Positions 54,098 through 63,107 are shown, counted from the stretch's first letter. The stretch is 64,000 nt of DNA from Empedobacter falsenii (GCF_013488205.1 NZ_CP040908.1:3474001-3538000); one strand, 5' to 3'. Notes: generated from the sequence alone by a model not told the origin. Translations and numbers: made by a program.

Positions 54098-56647
54098 ATG
54101 CGAAGTACGAATTTATCTGAACTTAAGTTCCACCAAATTGTGGAAAATAAGTTTCAAATTTACAACAGTCTCTTTATGAGTCTGCCCTACGAAAAAATGC
54201 AAAATATCGGATCATTGATCCCGTTTTTGTACGATGAAAGTCAAAAAGGTTTACCTGAAGGTAAATCGCCAAATGAAATCATCAACAATTTTTTTGAGAA
54301 ATACACTGATTTAAAAACCGAACAAGAGCAAATCGATTTGATGTTTCGAATGATACAATACATCGAGCGACAAGTTGTTTTGTTTGATAGTATCGAAGAT
54401 GCTGCATTTCCGTCATTACATTCCGAAAATGAAAAAGGAAGTTTGGAAAGCATTTACCATATTGCGCAAGCGCAAGGTAAAATGGAGCAAGTAAAAACGA
54501 GAATTGAAGATTTTGTGACAAGAGTTGTTTTTACAGCACATCCAACACAATTTTATCCAACAAATGTTCAACAAATTATTCAGGATTTACGCGATGCTAT
54601 TCAACAAGATTCGGTAAGTAAAATTGATTTATTGTTGCAACAATTAGGAAAAACACCTTTCATCAACGAAGAAAAACCGACACCTTACGATGAAGCAGTT
54701 TCGATTATTTATTATTTACGAAATGTGTATTATCAGACAATTGGACGATTGTATAACGAAATCAATCAATTGTTTTTTACAGAAAGTCAACCACTAAAAT
54801 CTCCTGTCATTCAATTAGGTTTTTGGCCTGGAGGTGATCGCGATGGAAATCCTTTCGTTACAGCAGAAATTACGTGGAAAGTAGCAAGTTTATTGCGAAC
54901 AAGTATCTTAAAAAATTATTACAATCATCTAAAAATTGTTCAAAGACGATTAACGTTCAAACATGTTACAGAGCCTTTAAAAGCGTTGAGTAATTTGATT
55001 TACGAAAATATGTTCAATGAAAATGGAACAATTACAATTGATGAAATCAAAACGCGCTTACAAACGATTCGTACAATTTTGATTGAACAACACAATGGTG
55101 TTTTCTTAGATATTCTGGACGATTTTATCACACGTGTTGATATTTTCGGATTGCATTTTGCTTCTTTGGATATTCGTCAAGATTCGCGTGTTCATCAAAA
55201 AGTAATTAACCAAATTGTTGAAAAATATACTGGAATTAATCTGAAAGATTTAAGCGAAGCAGAACAAATCGAATTGTTAACAAATCCTTCATTTACTGCT
55301 AAGCCTGAAGATTTTGAAGATGATATTGTGATTGATACGATCAAAAATGTTTATCAATTAAAAACAATTCAGCAACGAAATGGCGAATTAGGTGTTAACC
55401 GATACATTATTTCAAATTCTGAAACCATTTTCGATGTTTTAAATGTTTACGCTTTATTCAAATTTTGTGGTTACAAAGATGACGAAATTAAGTTTGATAT
55501 TATGCCACTTTTCGAGACGATTAGAGGTTTAGATGGTGCTGAAAATACGATGAATAAATTGTATAATTTACCTATTTATGCACAACATTTAGAACGTAGA
55601 AAACAACGTCAATCAATTATGTTAGGATTTTCGGACGGAACAAAAGATGGCGGTTACATCAAAGCGAATTGGGAAATTTATCGTACCAAAGAAATCCTTT
55701 CGAATGTTTCGGATAAAAATCAAATCGAAGTTATTTTCTTTGATGGTCGTGGTGGACCTCCTGCACGTGGAGGAGGAAAAACGCACGAGTTTTACGCTTC
55801 TCAAGGGAAAACAATTGCAAATCACGAAATTCAAATTACAATTCAAGGGCAAACAATTACGTCGAATTATGGAACAATGCCGCAGGCAAAATATAATTTT
55901 GAACAATTGTACACGGCTGGTATTATTTCGGATGTTTTCTCGACAAGTACAAGTCAGATTTCGCCTGATGAACGCACATTGATTGATAAATTAGCCACAA
56001 TTAGTTATCAGAAATACGAAGATTTGAAAGCGCATCCTTCATTTTTACCTTATTTAGAAAATATGAGTACGCTTAACTATTATGGAAAAACGAATATCGG
56101 AAGCCGTCCGAGTAAACGAGGTGGTGATAAAAAATTAGAGTTCGATGATTTGCGCGCTATTCCATTTGTGGGTTCTTGGAGTCAATTAAAACAAAATGTT
56201 CCAGGATATTTTGGTGTTGGAACGGCTATAAATGAATTGAAAAAACAAGGTCATTTAGAGGATGTAAAAGATTTATTCAAAAATTCGAGCTTCTTCAAAA
56301 CGTTGATTCAAAATAGTATGATGTCGATGGAAAAAACTTATTTTCCATTAACTTCTTATATGAAAGATGATCCTGAATATGGTGAATTTTGGAATATTTT
56401 GCACGATGAATTTGAATTATCAAAAGCATTGTGTTTAGAAATTTCGGGTTACACAGAATTGATGCAAGATGAACCATTGAACAAATCTTCGGTACAAATG
56501 CGCGAAAAAATTGTGTTACCATTATTAACGATTCAACAATTTGCGTTGAACAAAATTCATCATGAAAGTGAATTCAAATCAGTCTATGAGCAAATTGTAA
56601 TGCGTTCGTTATTCGGAAATATTAATGCGAGTCGAAATTCGGCTTAA
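54098..56647 (+). CDS. ppc: phosphoenolpyruvate carboxylase (Bacteroidota-type variant)
   Basis: PEP carboxylase adds bicarbonate to PEP to form oxaloacetate. The 849-residue protein has the family blocks VFTAHPTQFYPTN (catalytic His, near residue 147), FWPGGDRDGNPFV, GFSDGTKDGGYIKANW and GSRPSKRGG. Some canonical residues differ. The FHGRGG loop reads FFDGRGGPPARGGGKTHEF, the VLTAHPTE motif ends in Gln, and the C-terminal QNTG is RNSA. I expect these changes to be shared by the phylum, but cannot check. It supplies oxaloacetate and thus aspartate, the precursor used by thrA nearby. Confidence 0.9.
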   Translation: MRSTNLSELKFHQIVENKFQIYNSLFMSLPYEKMQNIGSLIPFLYDESQKGLPEGKSPNEIINNFFEKYTDLKTEQEQIDLMFRMIQYIERQVVLFDSIEDAAFPSLHSENEKGSLESIYHIAQAQGKMEQVKTRIEDFVTRVVFTAHPTQFYPTNVQQIIQDLRDAIQQDSVSKIDLLLQQLGKTPFINEEKPTPYDEAVSIIYYLRNVYYQTIGRLYNEINQLFFTESQPLKSPVIQLGFWPGGDRDGNPFVTAEITWKVASLLRTSILKNYYNHLKIVQRRLTFKHVTEPLKALSNLIYENMFNENGTITIDEIKTRLQTIRTILIEQHNGVFLDILDDFITRVDIFGLHFASLDIRQDSRVHQKVINQIVEKYTGINLKDLSEAEQIELLTNPSFTAKPEDFEDDIVIDTIKNVYQLKTIQQRNGELGVNRYIISNSETIFDVLNVYALFKFCGYKDDEIKFDIMPLFETIRGLDGAENTMNKLYNLPIYAQHLERRKQRQSIMLGFSDGTKDGGYIKANWEIYRTKEILSNVSDKNQIEVIFFDGRGGPPARGGGKTHEFYASQGKTIANHEIQITIQGQTITSNYGTMPQAKYNFEQLYTAGIISDVFSTSTSQISPDERTLIDKLATISYQKYEDLKAHPSFLPYLENMSTLNYYGKTNIGSRPSKRGGDKKLEFDDLRAIPFVGSWSQLKQNVPGYFGVGTAINELKKQGHLEDVKDLFKNSSFFKTLIQNSMMSMEKTYFPLTSYMKDDPEYGEFWNILHDEFELSKALCLEISGYTELMQDEPLNKSSVQMREKIVLPLLTIQQFALNKIHHESEFKSVYEQIVMRSLFGNINASRNSA

Positions 56648-56677
56648 TTTTCAGAATATCTTAATACCTTCGCAACG

Positions 56678-57226
56678 ATGGAAAAGATTATTTTAGGGAT
56701 TGATCCTGGAACAATGGTGATGGGTTTTGGTTTGATTGAAGTCAAAAACAACAAAATAAAGTTGATTACTTTAGACGAATTGTTGTTGCATAAACTTCCG
56801 AATCAACAAACAAAATTGAAAAAGATTTTCGAAAAAACTTTAGCCATTATTGATCAATATCATCCTGATGAATTAGCCATTGAAGCGCAGTTTTTTGGCG
56901 TTAATGTTCAGTCTATGTTAAAACTTGGACGTGCGCAAGGCGTTTGTATTGCCGCTTGCCTGCATCGCGATATGCCTGTGGTAGAATATGCGCCAAAAAA
57001 AATTAAGATGGCGATTACCGGAAACGGAAATGCCTCGAAAGAACAAGTTGCGGGAATGTTACAGCATTTACTTGGATTGAAAGAAATTCCGAAACGTTTG
57101 GATGCCACAGATGGTCTTGCCGTTGCGGTTTGTCATTATCTAAATTCGGGTAAAACAACTGGAACGTCAAGTTCTTATTCGAGTTGGGATGCCTTTGTAA
57201 AAAATAATCCGAATCGAACAAAATAA
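56678..57226 (+). CDS. ruvC: crossover junction endodeoxyribonuclease RuvC
   Basis: RuvC resolves Holliday junctions as a dimer. The 182-residue protein has the catalytic acids in ILGIDPGTMVMGFG (Asp7), LAIEAQFFGVN (Glu) and the C-terminal KRLDATDGLAVAVCH (Asp pair). Length and motif order match. The gene starts 30 nt after ppc and may be read from the same message or from a box (TACCTTCG, 56665-56672) just upstream. Confidence 0.95.
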   Translation: MEKIILGIDPGTMVMGFGLIEVKNNKIKLITLDELLLHKLPNQQTKLKKIFEKTLAIIDQYHPDELAIEAQFFGVNVQSMLKLGRAQGVCIAACLHRDMPVVEYAPKKIKMAITGNGNASKEQVAGMLQHLLGLKEIPKRLDATDGLAVAVCHYLNSGKTTGTSSSYSSWDAFVKNNPNRTK

Positions 57227-57228
57227 AA

Positions 57229-57236
57229 TATATTTG
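57229..57236 (+). promoter_or_regulatory. candidate -7 element of the glutaminyl cyclotransferase gene
   Basis: TATATTTG matches TAnnTTTG, 44 nt upstream of the ATG at 57281. The nearest upstream TTG is 31 nt away, too far for a standard -33 element. Confidence 0.45.
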
Positions 57237-57280
57237 TAGTAGAATTAGCAACCTAATTCATAAAACATAAAACACATCAA

Positions 57281-58339
57281 ATGAAAAAATATTTAATCGC
57301 TGCCTCAGTTTGTGCAACAGTTTTCTCTTCAGTGTTATTTTCTTGTAAAGATTCGACAGGAAAAAACAATACTGCAATCACTGAAATTGTTTCGAAAATT
57401 GAACAAAATAAATACAAAATTGGCGACAAAATCGATATTCCATTAACTAATTTGGATGGAATTACGAAAGTTGTAGTTTCGGTGGATGGACAAGAAGTTC
57501 CTGCTGATTTTACGATTGACGGAAAAACAATTGGATTAGGAAATCATACGGTTAATTTGAAATTTTTCAAAGGAGAAGAAGAAACAAATTCGCGCGATTT
57601 TACGTTTGTGGTTTATGCAAATGAGCCGGCTGCACAATGGAATTATGAAATTGTAGGAACTTATCCACATAATCCTGATTATTTTACGCAAGGTTTTTAT
57701 TTCAAAAACGGAAATATTTTCGAAGGAACTGGACTTCGTGGAGGAAAAACGCGTTTGATTGAATATAAATTGGGTGCAACTGAGCCTACAAAATTATACC
57801 AAATTAAAGACGATGTTTTTGGAGAAGGAATTACAGAACTGAATGGTTTTATTTATCAATTAACATGGCAAGATCGTGTGATTTATAAATATGATTTAAA
57901 CTTTAATCAAGTTCAGAAATTTGATATGCCAGCACAAATTATCGAAGGTTGGGGAATTACAACAATCGGTAAAGAATTAGCTGTAACAGAAGGTTCTCAA
58001 CGAATTCATTTCTTCGACGAAAACTTTAATTATTTAAGAACTGTACAAGCTTTTGATAACACACAACCGTATAGTTATTTGAATGAAATTGAGTTTCACG
58101 ATGGTTTAATTTATGCAAATGTTTACTTAAAATCTGGACATGCAGATAACAGTAATATTGTGGTAATTGATCCGCAAACTGGCGCTGTAAAAGCTGAGTT
58201 TAATTTCGCTGAATTGAAAGGAAAACAAGGAAATCCACAAGCACAAGAATTGAATGGAATCGCTTTCAAAGACAACGGAAATATGTTATTAACAGGTAAA
58301 AACTGGGATAAAATCTTTGAAATTAAGATTAAGAAGTAA
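57281..58339 (+). CDS. glutaminyl-peptide cyclotransferase (plant/bacterial beta-propeller type), lipoprotein
   Basis: This enzyme converts N-terminal glutamine of peptides to pyroglutamate. The 352-residue protein has a lipoprotein signal with lipobox LFSC (Cys about 22). An Ig-like N-terminal domain (about 35-110) follows, then a five-bladed propeller with family segments YPHNPDYFTQGFYF, GKTRLIEYKLG, EGWGITT and YSYLNEIEFHDG. In Bacteroidota such enzymes modify exported proteins whose N-terminus becomes Gln after signal cleavage, which fits the many signal peptides ending in AQ in this window. Confidence 0.9.
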   Translation: MKKYLIAASVCATVFSSVLFSCKDSTGKNNTAITEIVSKIEQNKYKIGDKIDIPLTNLDGITKVVVSVDGQEVPADFTIDGKTIGLGNHTVNLKFFKGEEETNSRDFTFVVYANEPAAQWNYEIVGTYPHNPDYFTQGFYFKNGNIFEGTGLRGGKTRLIEYKLGATEPTKLYQIKDDVFGEGITELNGFIYQLTWQDRVIYKYDLNFNQVQKFDMPAQIIEGWGITTIGKELAVTEGSQRIHFFDENFNYLRTVQAFDNTQPYSYLNEIEFHDGLIYANVYLKSGHADNSNIVVIDPQTGAVKAEFNFAELKGKQGNPQAQELNGIAFKDNGNMLLTGKNWDKIFEIKIKK

Positions 58340-58342
58340 AAT

Positions 58343-58834
58343 ATGGCTATTTGGCAATATAACGTCTTCTTAGTTCCATTGATTAATTTCGATAAAAAGT
58401 ATCTAGAATTCATCAAACAAGAGGATTCTAATTACTTAAAAAGTACCGAATGTTTTTGGGAAGAAACCTTTATCAATAAAAATGAAATTGAATTAAAGAT
58501 TGATAAATTTATTACAGATTATAAAAGTACAAGTGATAATTTTCTTTATTGGAAAGGAGATACTTCAAACTTTTATGATAATGATTCTTCTATAGCTTTT
58601 GATGAAAATGACAATATTAATTTTTTCAACTTCAGATTCGATTTAAGAAATGAAATTAATGTTATACAATCAGTTGATTTATTAATCGATATCGCGAAAG
58701 AATATCATCTAAAATTTATGAATGTTAAATATGATTTTTTTGAAGCTAAAAAAGAATTATTTATAGAAAACATTCATCAATCTAATGGATTTAAATTTCT
58801 TGAAGATCCAGAGAAATTTTTCGAAAACTTATAA
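58343..58834 (+). CDS. hypothetical protein, unknown function
   Basis: The 163-residue cytoplasmic-looking protein is acidic and AT-rich, starts 3 nt after the cyclotransferase gene, and ends at a strong terminator. It has no signal peptide. The region FFNFRFDLRNEINVIQSVDLLIDIAKEYHLKF suggests an alpha/beta fold resembling small immunity-type proteins, but this is only an impression. No function is proposed. Confidence 0.62.
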   Translation: MAIWQYNVFLVPLINFDKKYLEFIKQEDSNYLKSTECFWEETFINKNEIELKIDKFITDYKSTSDNFLYWKGDTSNFYDNDSSIAFDENDNINFFNFRFDLRNEINVIQSVDLLIDIAKEYHLKFMNVKYDFFEAKKELFIENIHQSNGFKFLEDPEKFFENL

Positions 58835-58840
58835 AAAAGC

Positions 58841-58875
58841 AAAAAGCTCGACCTGCAAAATCGAGCTTTTCTTTT
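58841..58875. terminator. bidirectional terminator between the orphan and hemerythrin genes
   Basis: Arms AAAAAGCTCGA (58841-58851) and TCGAGCTTTT (58861-58870) flank a 9-nt loop, with T-rich sequence after it on the plus strand and an A-run before it that gives U residues on the minus strand. Confidence 0.85.
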
Positions 58876-58924
58876 CAAAAATCATCTAAAAAATTATAAG
58901 TAAAAATTTTTAGTTATGAGAGAT

Positions 58925-59422
58925 CTATAACCAAAATTGATCTTTCCAATCTGTGTTAGTTAAAAGTGAATTAAATTGTTCTTTAATTACTTTTAACTTT
59001 TTTTGTGTTGCATTTTTCTCAAATTCAGAAAACATCTGTTTCTCCTCAAATCTGATATGCAAATCCAATTCTTCTTCGATATAAATCAAACTTTTCATCG
59101 GATTTTTTGCATCTATTTTGAACAAGCGTCTCAAACGTCTATGCTCTTTCAATGCTCTTTTTACCAAGTAATGATCTTCATCCAAAAGCGAAAACAAGTA
59201 ATTCTCTTCTATCTCAAATTTTTTGAATAACACTTTTTCCCCATACCAATTTACATAATCAACAATTCGTTGAATATCCACTCCATTGTCTATTCCAGCA
59301 CGAATATTCCAACAAAAAAATAATGTCTTATGATGTCTTTCGCACGCTTCATTTAGATTTACTGTTACAGTATAACTCATATGAGAAGCAGTTGTTTGAG
59401 GAAGTTCTATTAATAGGTTCAT
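58925..59422 (-). CDS. hemerythrin-like (HHE) domain protein
   Basis: The 165-residue protein has the pattern of a hemerythrin di-iron site: HH at 30-31, EENYLFSLLDEDH (Glu 72-73, His 84), His 94 in KEHRRL, and HIRFEEKQMF (His 122, Glu 126-127). Hemerythrin-like proteins bind oxygen or nitric oxide or help repair iron-sulfur clusters. The gene lies 60 nt downstream of an Rrf2 regulator and shares an 18-bp upstream motif with it. I use the ATG at 59422, although an internal ATG at 59380 would still keep all ligands. Confidence 0.82.
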   Translation of the reverse strand: MNLLIELPQTTASHMSYTVTVNLNEACERHHKTLFFCWNIRAGIDNGVDIQRIVDYVNWYGEKVLFKKFEIEENYLFSLLDEDHYLVKRALKEHRRLRRLFKIDAKNPMKSLIYIEEELDLHIRFEEKQMFSEFEKNATQKKLKVIKEQFNSLLTNTDWKDQFWL

Positions 59423-59449
59423 TGTTGTAATTTTTTAATTCGGATAATC

Positions 59450-59467
59450 GGATATTTTTATCTTATT
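59450..59467. promoter_or_regulatory. candidate Rrf2 operator upstream of the hemerythrin gene
   Basis: GGATATTTTTATCTTATT here matches 15 of 18 positions of the element upstream of the Rrf2 gene (59973-59990). Both are preceded by TTTTAATTCGGA or a close variant. It contains the dyad GATA..TATC when read on either strand. Confidence 0.6.
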
Positions 59468-59482
59468 TTTAATCAAATTTTT

Positions 59483-59917
59483 TTAATGCTTAAGAAAAGC
59501 TATTCCTTTCTCAAGATCATCAATCAAATTAAACATCGATGTCTTTTCTAGCATTCCTCGCAAATCATTACGAATTGCAAAAACACGGCTATGTAAAGCA
59601 CAAGGTTTGTTAGCATCGCATTCTACTAAACCTAAAATGCAACTGTGATAAAGACCATCTCCATCAATCGCTTTGATGATATTCACTAATTTGATATCTT
59701 CTAAATGCGCTGCATCCATTTGGAAACCTCCCATTTTTCCTTTGACAGATGAAATCACATTTGCTTTAACTAATTGTTGAAGAATTTTGGCTGTATAAGC
59801 TTCTGGAGAATTAATCGAATTTGCAATTTGTTTTAAATTGACTCTCTTTCCTTCTACAGATTCTTGTGCAATAAACACACAAGCCTTAATTCCATATTCG
59901 CACGCTTTAGAAAACAT
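59483..59917 (-). CDS. Rrf2 family transcriptional regulator
   Basis: The 144-residue regulator has the winged helix typical of Rrf2 proteins (SPEAYTAKILQQLVKANVISSVKGKMGG) and three cysteines at 93, 100 and 106 (SCILGLVEC and NKPCALH), the pattern that binds a 2Fe-2S or 4Fe-4S cluster in IscR and NsrR relatives. Such proteins sense NO, iron-sulfur supply or redox state. It is adjacent to a hemerythrin gene and has a shared motif at its promoter, suggesting autoregulation. Confidence 0.9.
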   Translation of the reverse strand: MFSKACEYGIKACVFIAQESVEGKRVNLKQIANSINSPEAYTAKILQQLVKANVISSVKGKMGGFQMDAAHLEDIKLVNIIKAIDGDGLYHSCILGLVECDANKPCALHSRVFAIRNDLRGMLEKTSMFNLIDDLEKGIAFLKH

Positions 59918-59948
59918 TAATTTCTTTTATTCATTATAAATTATGAAG

Positions 59949-59978
59949 CAAATATACAACTAATTTTAATTCGGACAA
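59949..59978 (-). promoter_or_regulatory. promoter of the Rrf2 regulator gene
   Basis: On the minus strand TTG (59978-59976) and TATATTTG (59956-59949) lie 19 nt apart, an excellent Bacteroidota sigma-A promoter. The start codon is at 59917. Confidence 0.68.
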
Positions 59979-59990
59979 ATTTATCTTATT
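59973..59990. promoter_or_regulatory. candidate Rrf2 operator at its own promoter
   Basis: GGACAAATTTATCTTATT overlaps the -33 element of the promoter, which is a typical position for a repressor. It is nearly the same as the element before the hemerythrin gene. Confidence 0.6.
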
Positions 59991-60004
59991 AAATTTTTAA
60001 AAAT

Positions 60005-60032
60005 AAAAAAACCACTCAAAATTGAGTGGTTT
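60005..60032 (-). terminator. Rho-independent terminator of rplY
   Basis: Arms AAACCACTCAA and TTGAGTGGTTT flank a 2-nt centre, with an A-run on the plus strand giving U residues for leftward transcription, 25 nt past the stop codon. Confidence 0.85.
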
Positions 60033-60056
60033 AATGTTATCTGAAAAGAAAATTTC

Positions 60057-60641
60057 TTAATCCTCGTCTTCGTCTTGATCAGCATCCTTAACAGCGTTAC
60101 GAGAAGTACGAATAGCTACTACTACTGCGTTATCTGGATGAGCGAATGTGTAGTTATCATTTTTCAATGTTTCTACATACATTTTGTGACCAATTCTCAT
60201 TGGAGTGATATCGATTTCGATTTCGTCTGGTAAGTTTGCTGGAATAGCACGAACTTTTAATTTACGCATGTTGAAACGTAAAACCCCACCAGCTACTAAA
60301 CCACGAGCACGTCCTACTAAACGAACTGGAACTTCCATAGTTACTGGTTTGTCCTCGTTTAATTGGTAAAAATCTACGTGTAAGATTTTATCCGTTACTG
60401 GGTGAAATTGGATGTCTTGTAAAATTGCTTGAATTTTAGCTCCATCAGCTAACTCGATAGTTGCTGTATGAGCATCTGGAGTGTAAACTAATGATTTGAA
60501 TGCTTTTTCATCAGCTGAAAAGTGGATAGGCTCTCCAGAACCGTAAACCACACAAGGTACTTGTTCAGCATTACGTAGGTTACGTGTAGCCACTTTACCT
60601 AAGTCTTCTCTTTTTACACCTTGAATTGTAATTGACTTCAT
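60057..60641 (-). CDS. rplY: 50S ribosomal protein L25 / general stress protein Ctc
   Basis: The 194-residue protein binds 5S rRNA in the large ribosomal subunit. The N-terminal L25 fold begins [16 protein letters not shown], and the C-terminal TL5/Ctc domain includes [18 protein letters not shown]. The acidic tail (DQDEDED) is usual. It follows prs after 45 nt, the widespread prs-rplY arrangement. Confidence 0.93.
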   Translation of the reverse strand: MKSITIQGVKREDLGKVATRNLRNAEQVPCVVYGSGEPIHFSADEKAFKSLVYTPDAHTATIELADGAKIQAILQDIQFHPVTDKILHVDFYQLNEDKPVTMEVPVRLVGRARGLVAGGVLRFNMRKLKVRAIPANLPDEIEIDITPMRIGHKMYVETLKNDNYTFAHPDNAVVVAIRTSRNAVKDADQDEDED

Positions 60642-60686
60642 AATAATATGTATATAATAAAAATAATTTAAATTTAAGTTAAATCA

Positions 60687-61622
60687 TTAGATAACAAAAC
60701 GTTGGCTAATAGATTTATTGCTATGTACTAAATGCATAACATCAGCAAAAAGCGGAGCGCAAGATAATACTTTTATTTTAGATACGGAAGTATTTTTTAA
60801 TGGAATACTATCAGTTATAGCAATTTCCGTTAACAAAGAGTTATCAAGACGCTCATAAGCTGGTCCAGATAAAACTCCGTGCGTTGCAATTGCACGAACA
60901 GATTTTGCTCCTTTTTCCATAATCAATTCAGCAGCTTTAGCAAGTGTACCCGCTGTATCAATCATATCATCTACTAAAATAACATTTTTACCTTCTACCT
61001 CACCGATTAACATCATGCTATCAACTTGGTTTGCAACTTTACGTTCTTTGTGACAAATTACGATATCTGCATTAAGGTATTTAGCATATGTATTTGCACG
61101 TTTAGCACCACCCATGTCTGGAGAAGCGATACAAATATTATCTAAACCTAAACCTTTGATATACTCAACAAAAATTGTTGAAGCGAATAAATGATCAACA
61201 GGAACTTCAAAAAATCCTTGTATTTGATCAGCGTGTAAATCCATAGTCATTACACGAGTTGCTCCAGCTGTCATTAACATTTTTGCAACTAATTTTGCTC
61301 CAATTGGCACACGTGGTGCATCCTTACGATCTTGACGAGCAAAACCAAAATAAGGAATAACAACTGTAATACTTTTAGCAGATGCGCGTTTTGCAGCATC
61401 ACACATTAAAAGTAATTCCATTAAATTGTCTGTTGGTTGCATTGTTGAACCAATTAAGAAAACGCGAGCACCGCGAATTGGTTGTTCAAAAGCTGGCACA
61501 AATTCGCCATCGCTAAACTCTACAATTTTAGATTTACCAAGTTCTTGACCATATTGATCGGCAATTTTTTGTGCTAATTCTAATGATCCTCTGGTTGAAA
61601 AAAGAAATGCTGATTGTTCCAT
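60687..61622 (-). CDS. prs: ribose-phosphate pyrophosphokinase
   Basis: This enzyme makes PRPP from ribose 5-phosphate and ATP for purine, pyrimidine, histidine and NAD synthesis. I start at the ATG at 61622 (311 residues, MEQSAFLFSTRGS); a TTG 27 nt upstream coincides with a -7-like box. The family motifs are TMDLHADQIQGFFEVPVDHL (Mg and ribose binding) and VILVDDMIDTAGTL (PRPP loop). It is followed by rplY. Confidence 0.95.
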   Translation of the reverse strand: MEQSAFLFSTRGSLELAQKIADQYGQELGKSKIVEFSDGEFVPAFEQPIRGARVFLIGSTMQPTDNLMELLLMCDAAKRASAKSITVVIPYFGFARQDRKDAPRVPIGAKLVAKMLMTAGATRVMTMDLHADQIQGFFEVPVDHLFASTIFVEYIKGLGLDNICIASPDMGGAKRANTYAKYLNADIVICHKERKVANQVDSMMLIGEVEGKNVILVDDMIDTAGTLAKAAELIMEKGAKSVRAIATHGVLSGPAYERLDNSLLTEIAITDSIPLKNTSVSKIKVLSCAPLFADVMHLVHSNKSISQRFVI

Positions 61623-61646
61623 TGTTTGTTTTGGGAAATATTTGTG

Positions 61647-61654
61647 CAAAAATA
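61647..61654 (-). promoter_or_regulatory. candidate -7 element of prs
   Basis: On the minus strand TATTTTTG matches TAnnTTTG, 24 nt upstream of the ATG at 61622. It includes the in-frame TTG, arguing against that codon as a start. No clear -33 element is visible. Confidence 0.4.
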
Positions 61655-61795
61655 ATTTAAATGATTTGAAAATGATATAAGAAAACTAAAAATTAATTTC
61701 GGCACAATTATTGAAGTTCTTTTTAACTCATTAAACTAATCAACAAGAGAATTATATGATTTTCGTTAGTAATAGGCGTTTTTAACAGTTTTTTA

Positions 61796-61827
61796 TTGAT
61801 TCGTTTTTAAGTATTTATATAATTTTG
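61796..61827 (+). promoter_or_regulatory. promoter of the OmpA-family gene
   Basis: TTG (61796-61798) and TAATTTTG (61820-61827) are 21 nt apart, matching the Bacteroidota consensus. The ATG lies 17 nt downstream of the -7 box. Confidence 0.68.
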
Positions 61828-61844
61828 TAATTAAATATATCCTC

Positions 61845-63107
61845 ATGAAAAAGATTTCATACCTATTAAGTGTAATTGGATTAGGAATTTTTGCTCAAGC
61901 GCAAGAAACTACTGAGACAGTTAACAACGATTACAACAAATGGTCTATCGAGGCCAATGGAGGTGCTGTAAAAGCACGTAAAGCTTTCACTCCTGGTTAC
62001 TATTCTGAAACGCCAAGTTTCTATCATGCTGATTTTGGAGTTCGTTACATGTTCAACAATAAGTTTGGTTTAAAATTAGACGGTGGATATGATCGTATCA
62101 AAGAAGGTGAAGATGTAGCTCGTTTCCGTTCTAATTATTACCGTGTAGATTTACAAGGGGTTGCGAACTTAGGACGAATCATGAATTTTGAAACATGGAC
62201 AAATAGAATTGGTTTATTAGCGCATGGTGGTGCAGGTTATTCTTGGATGAATAATGACGCAACAAAAGGTGCTGATGGTAAAGTTTTCGATGACAATGAT
62301 AACATGGTAAATGTTATGGTTGGTTTAACTCCTCAGTTAAGATTAACAGATCGTGTTGTATTAACAGGAGACGTTTCTTATGTAAGAAATATTCGTCAAA
62401 ACGTAGCTTTTGATGGAAATTCTGAAATTTCAGGTTCTGGATTTGGAGGTGAAATTTGGAATGCTACCTTAGGTTTAACTTTCTACTTAGGTAAAAACCA
62501 AAAACATGCTGACTGGGTTTACGAACCAACTCGTTCTGACTTAGAAGATCGTATTTCTAACATCGAACAAATGTTAAAAGATACTGATGGTGATGGTGTT
62601 GCTGATTACTTAGATCAAGAGCCAGATTCAGCTCCAGGCGCTGTTGTTGACACTCACGGTGTTACAATTGACCACAATGGAAACGGAATTCCAGATAATA
62701 TTGAAGAATACATTAAACAAAATGCAGGAGGAAATACAACTATCGTTAATGATGCTGATTTCTTAGAGCAAATGATTAACTCTGGTATTATCAACGTTTA
62801 CTTTGATTACAATTCTGATAAACCATACCAACAATCAGTTGGAGGTATCAAATTTGTATCTGAGTACTTAAAAGCTAAGCCAAATGCTCAAATTGACATT
62901 TTAGGTTACGCTGACCCAGTTGGAAGTGATTCTTACAACAAAAATTTATCTCGTAGAAGAGCAGAAAATGTAAAAGCTATTTTAGTTAGTCAAGGAGCAA
63001 ATGCTTCTCAATTAACTACAGTTGGTGAAGGTGAAGATAAAGAATTCAAAAATTCTCAAGTTTCTTCTCATCAATTAGCAAGAAGAGTTGTTTTCAGAGT
63101 AAAATAA
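61845..63107 (+). CDS. OmpA family outer-membrane protein
   Basis: The 420-residue protein has a signal peptide (about 1-19, ending FAQAQ), an N-terminal beta-barrel (about 25-220), a calcium-binding thrombospondin-type-3-like linker (DTDGDGVADYLDQEP), and a C-terminal OmpA domain (VYFDYNSDKPYQQS through SYNKNLSRRRAENVKAIL) that binds peptidoglycan. It ends in a typical basic C-terminus. It probably anchors the outer membrane to the cell wall and is likely abundant. A clear promoter and a terminator flank it, so it is monocistronic. Confidence 0.94.
   Translation: MKKISYLLSVIGLGIFAQAQETTETVNNDYNKWSIEANGGAVKARKAFTPGYYSETPSFYHADFGVRYMFNNKFGLKLDGGYDRIKEGEDVARFRSNYYRVDLQGVANLGRIMNFETWTNRIGLLAHGGAGYSWMNNDATKGADGKVFDDNDNMVNVMVGLTPQLRLTDRVVLTGDVSYVRNIRQNVAFDGNSEISGSGFGGEIWNATLGLTFYLGKNQKHADWVYEPTRSDLEDRISNIEQMLKDTDGDGVADYLDQEPDSAPGAVVDTHGVTIDHNGNGIPDNIEEYIKQNAGGNTTIVNDADFLEQMINSGIINVYFDYNSDKPYQQSVGGIKFVSEYLKAKPNAQIDILGYADPVGSDSYNKNLSRRRAENVKAILVSQGANASQLTTVGEGEDKEFKNSQVSSHQLARRVVFRVK

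Noticed and set aside
61623-61649. Nine-residue N-terminal extension of prs from a TTG
   Set aside because: The TTG coincides with a -7-like box and the ATG at 61622 gives the usual length.
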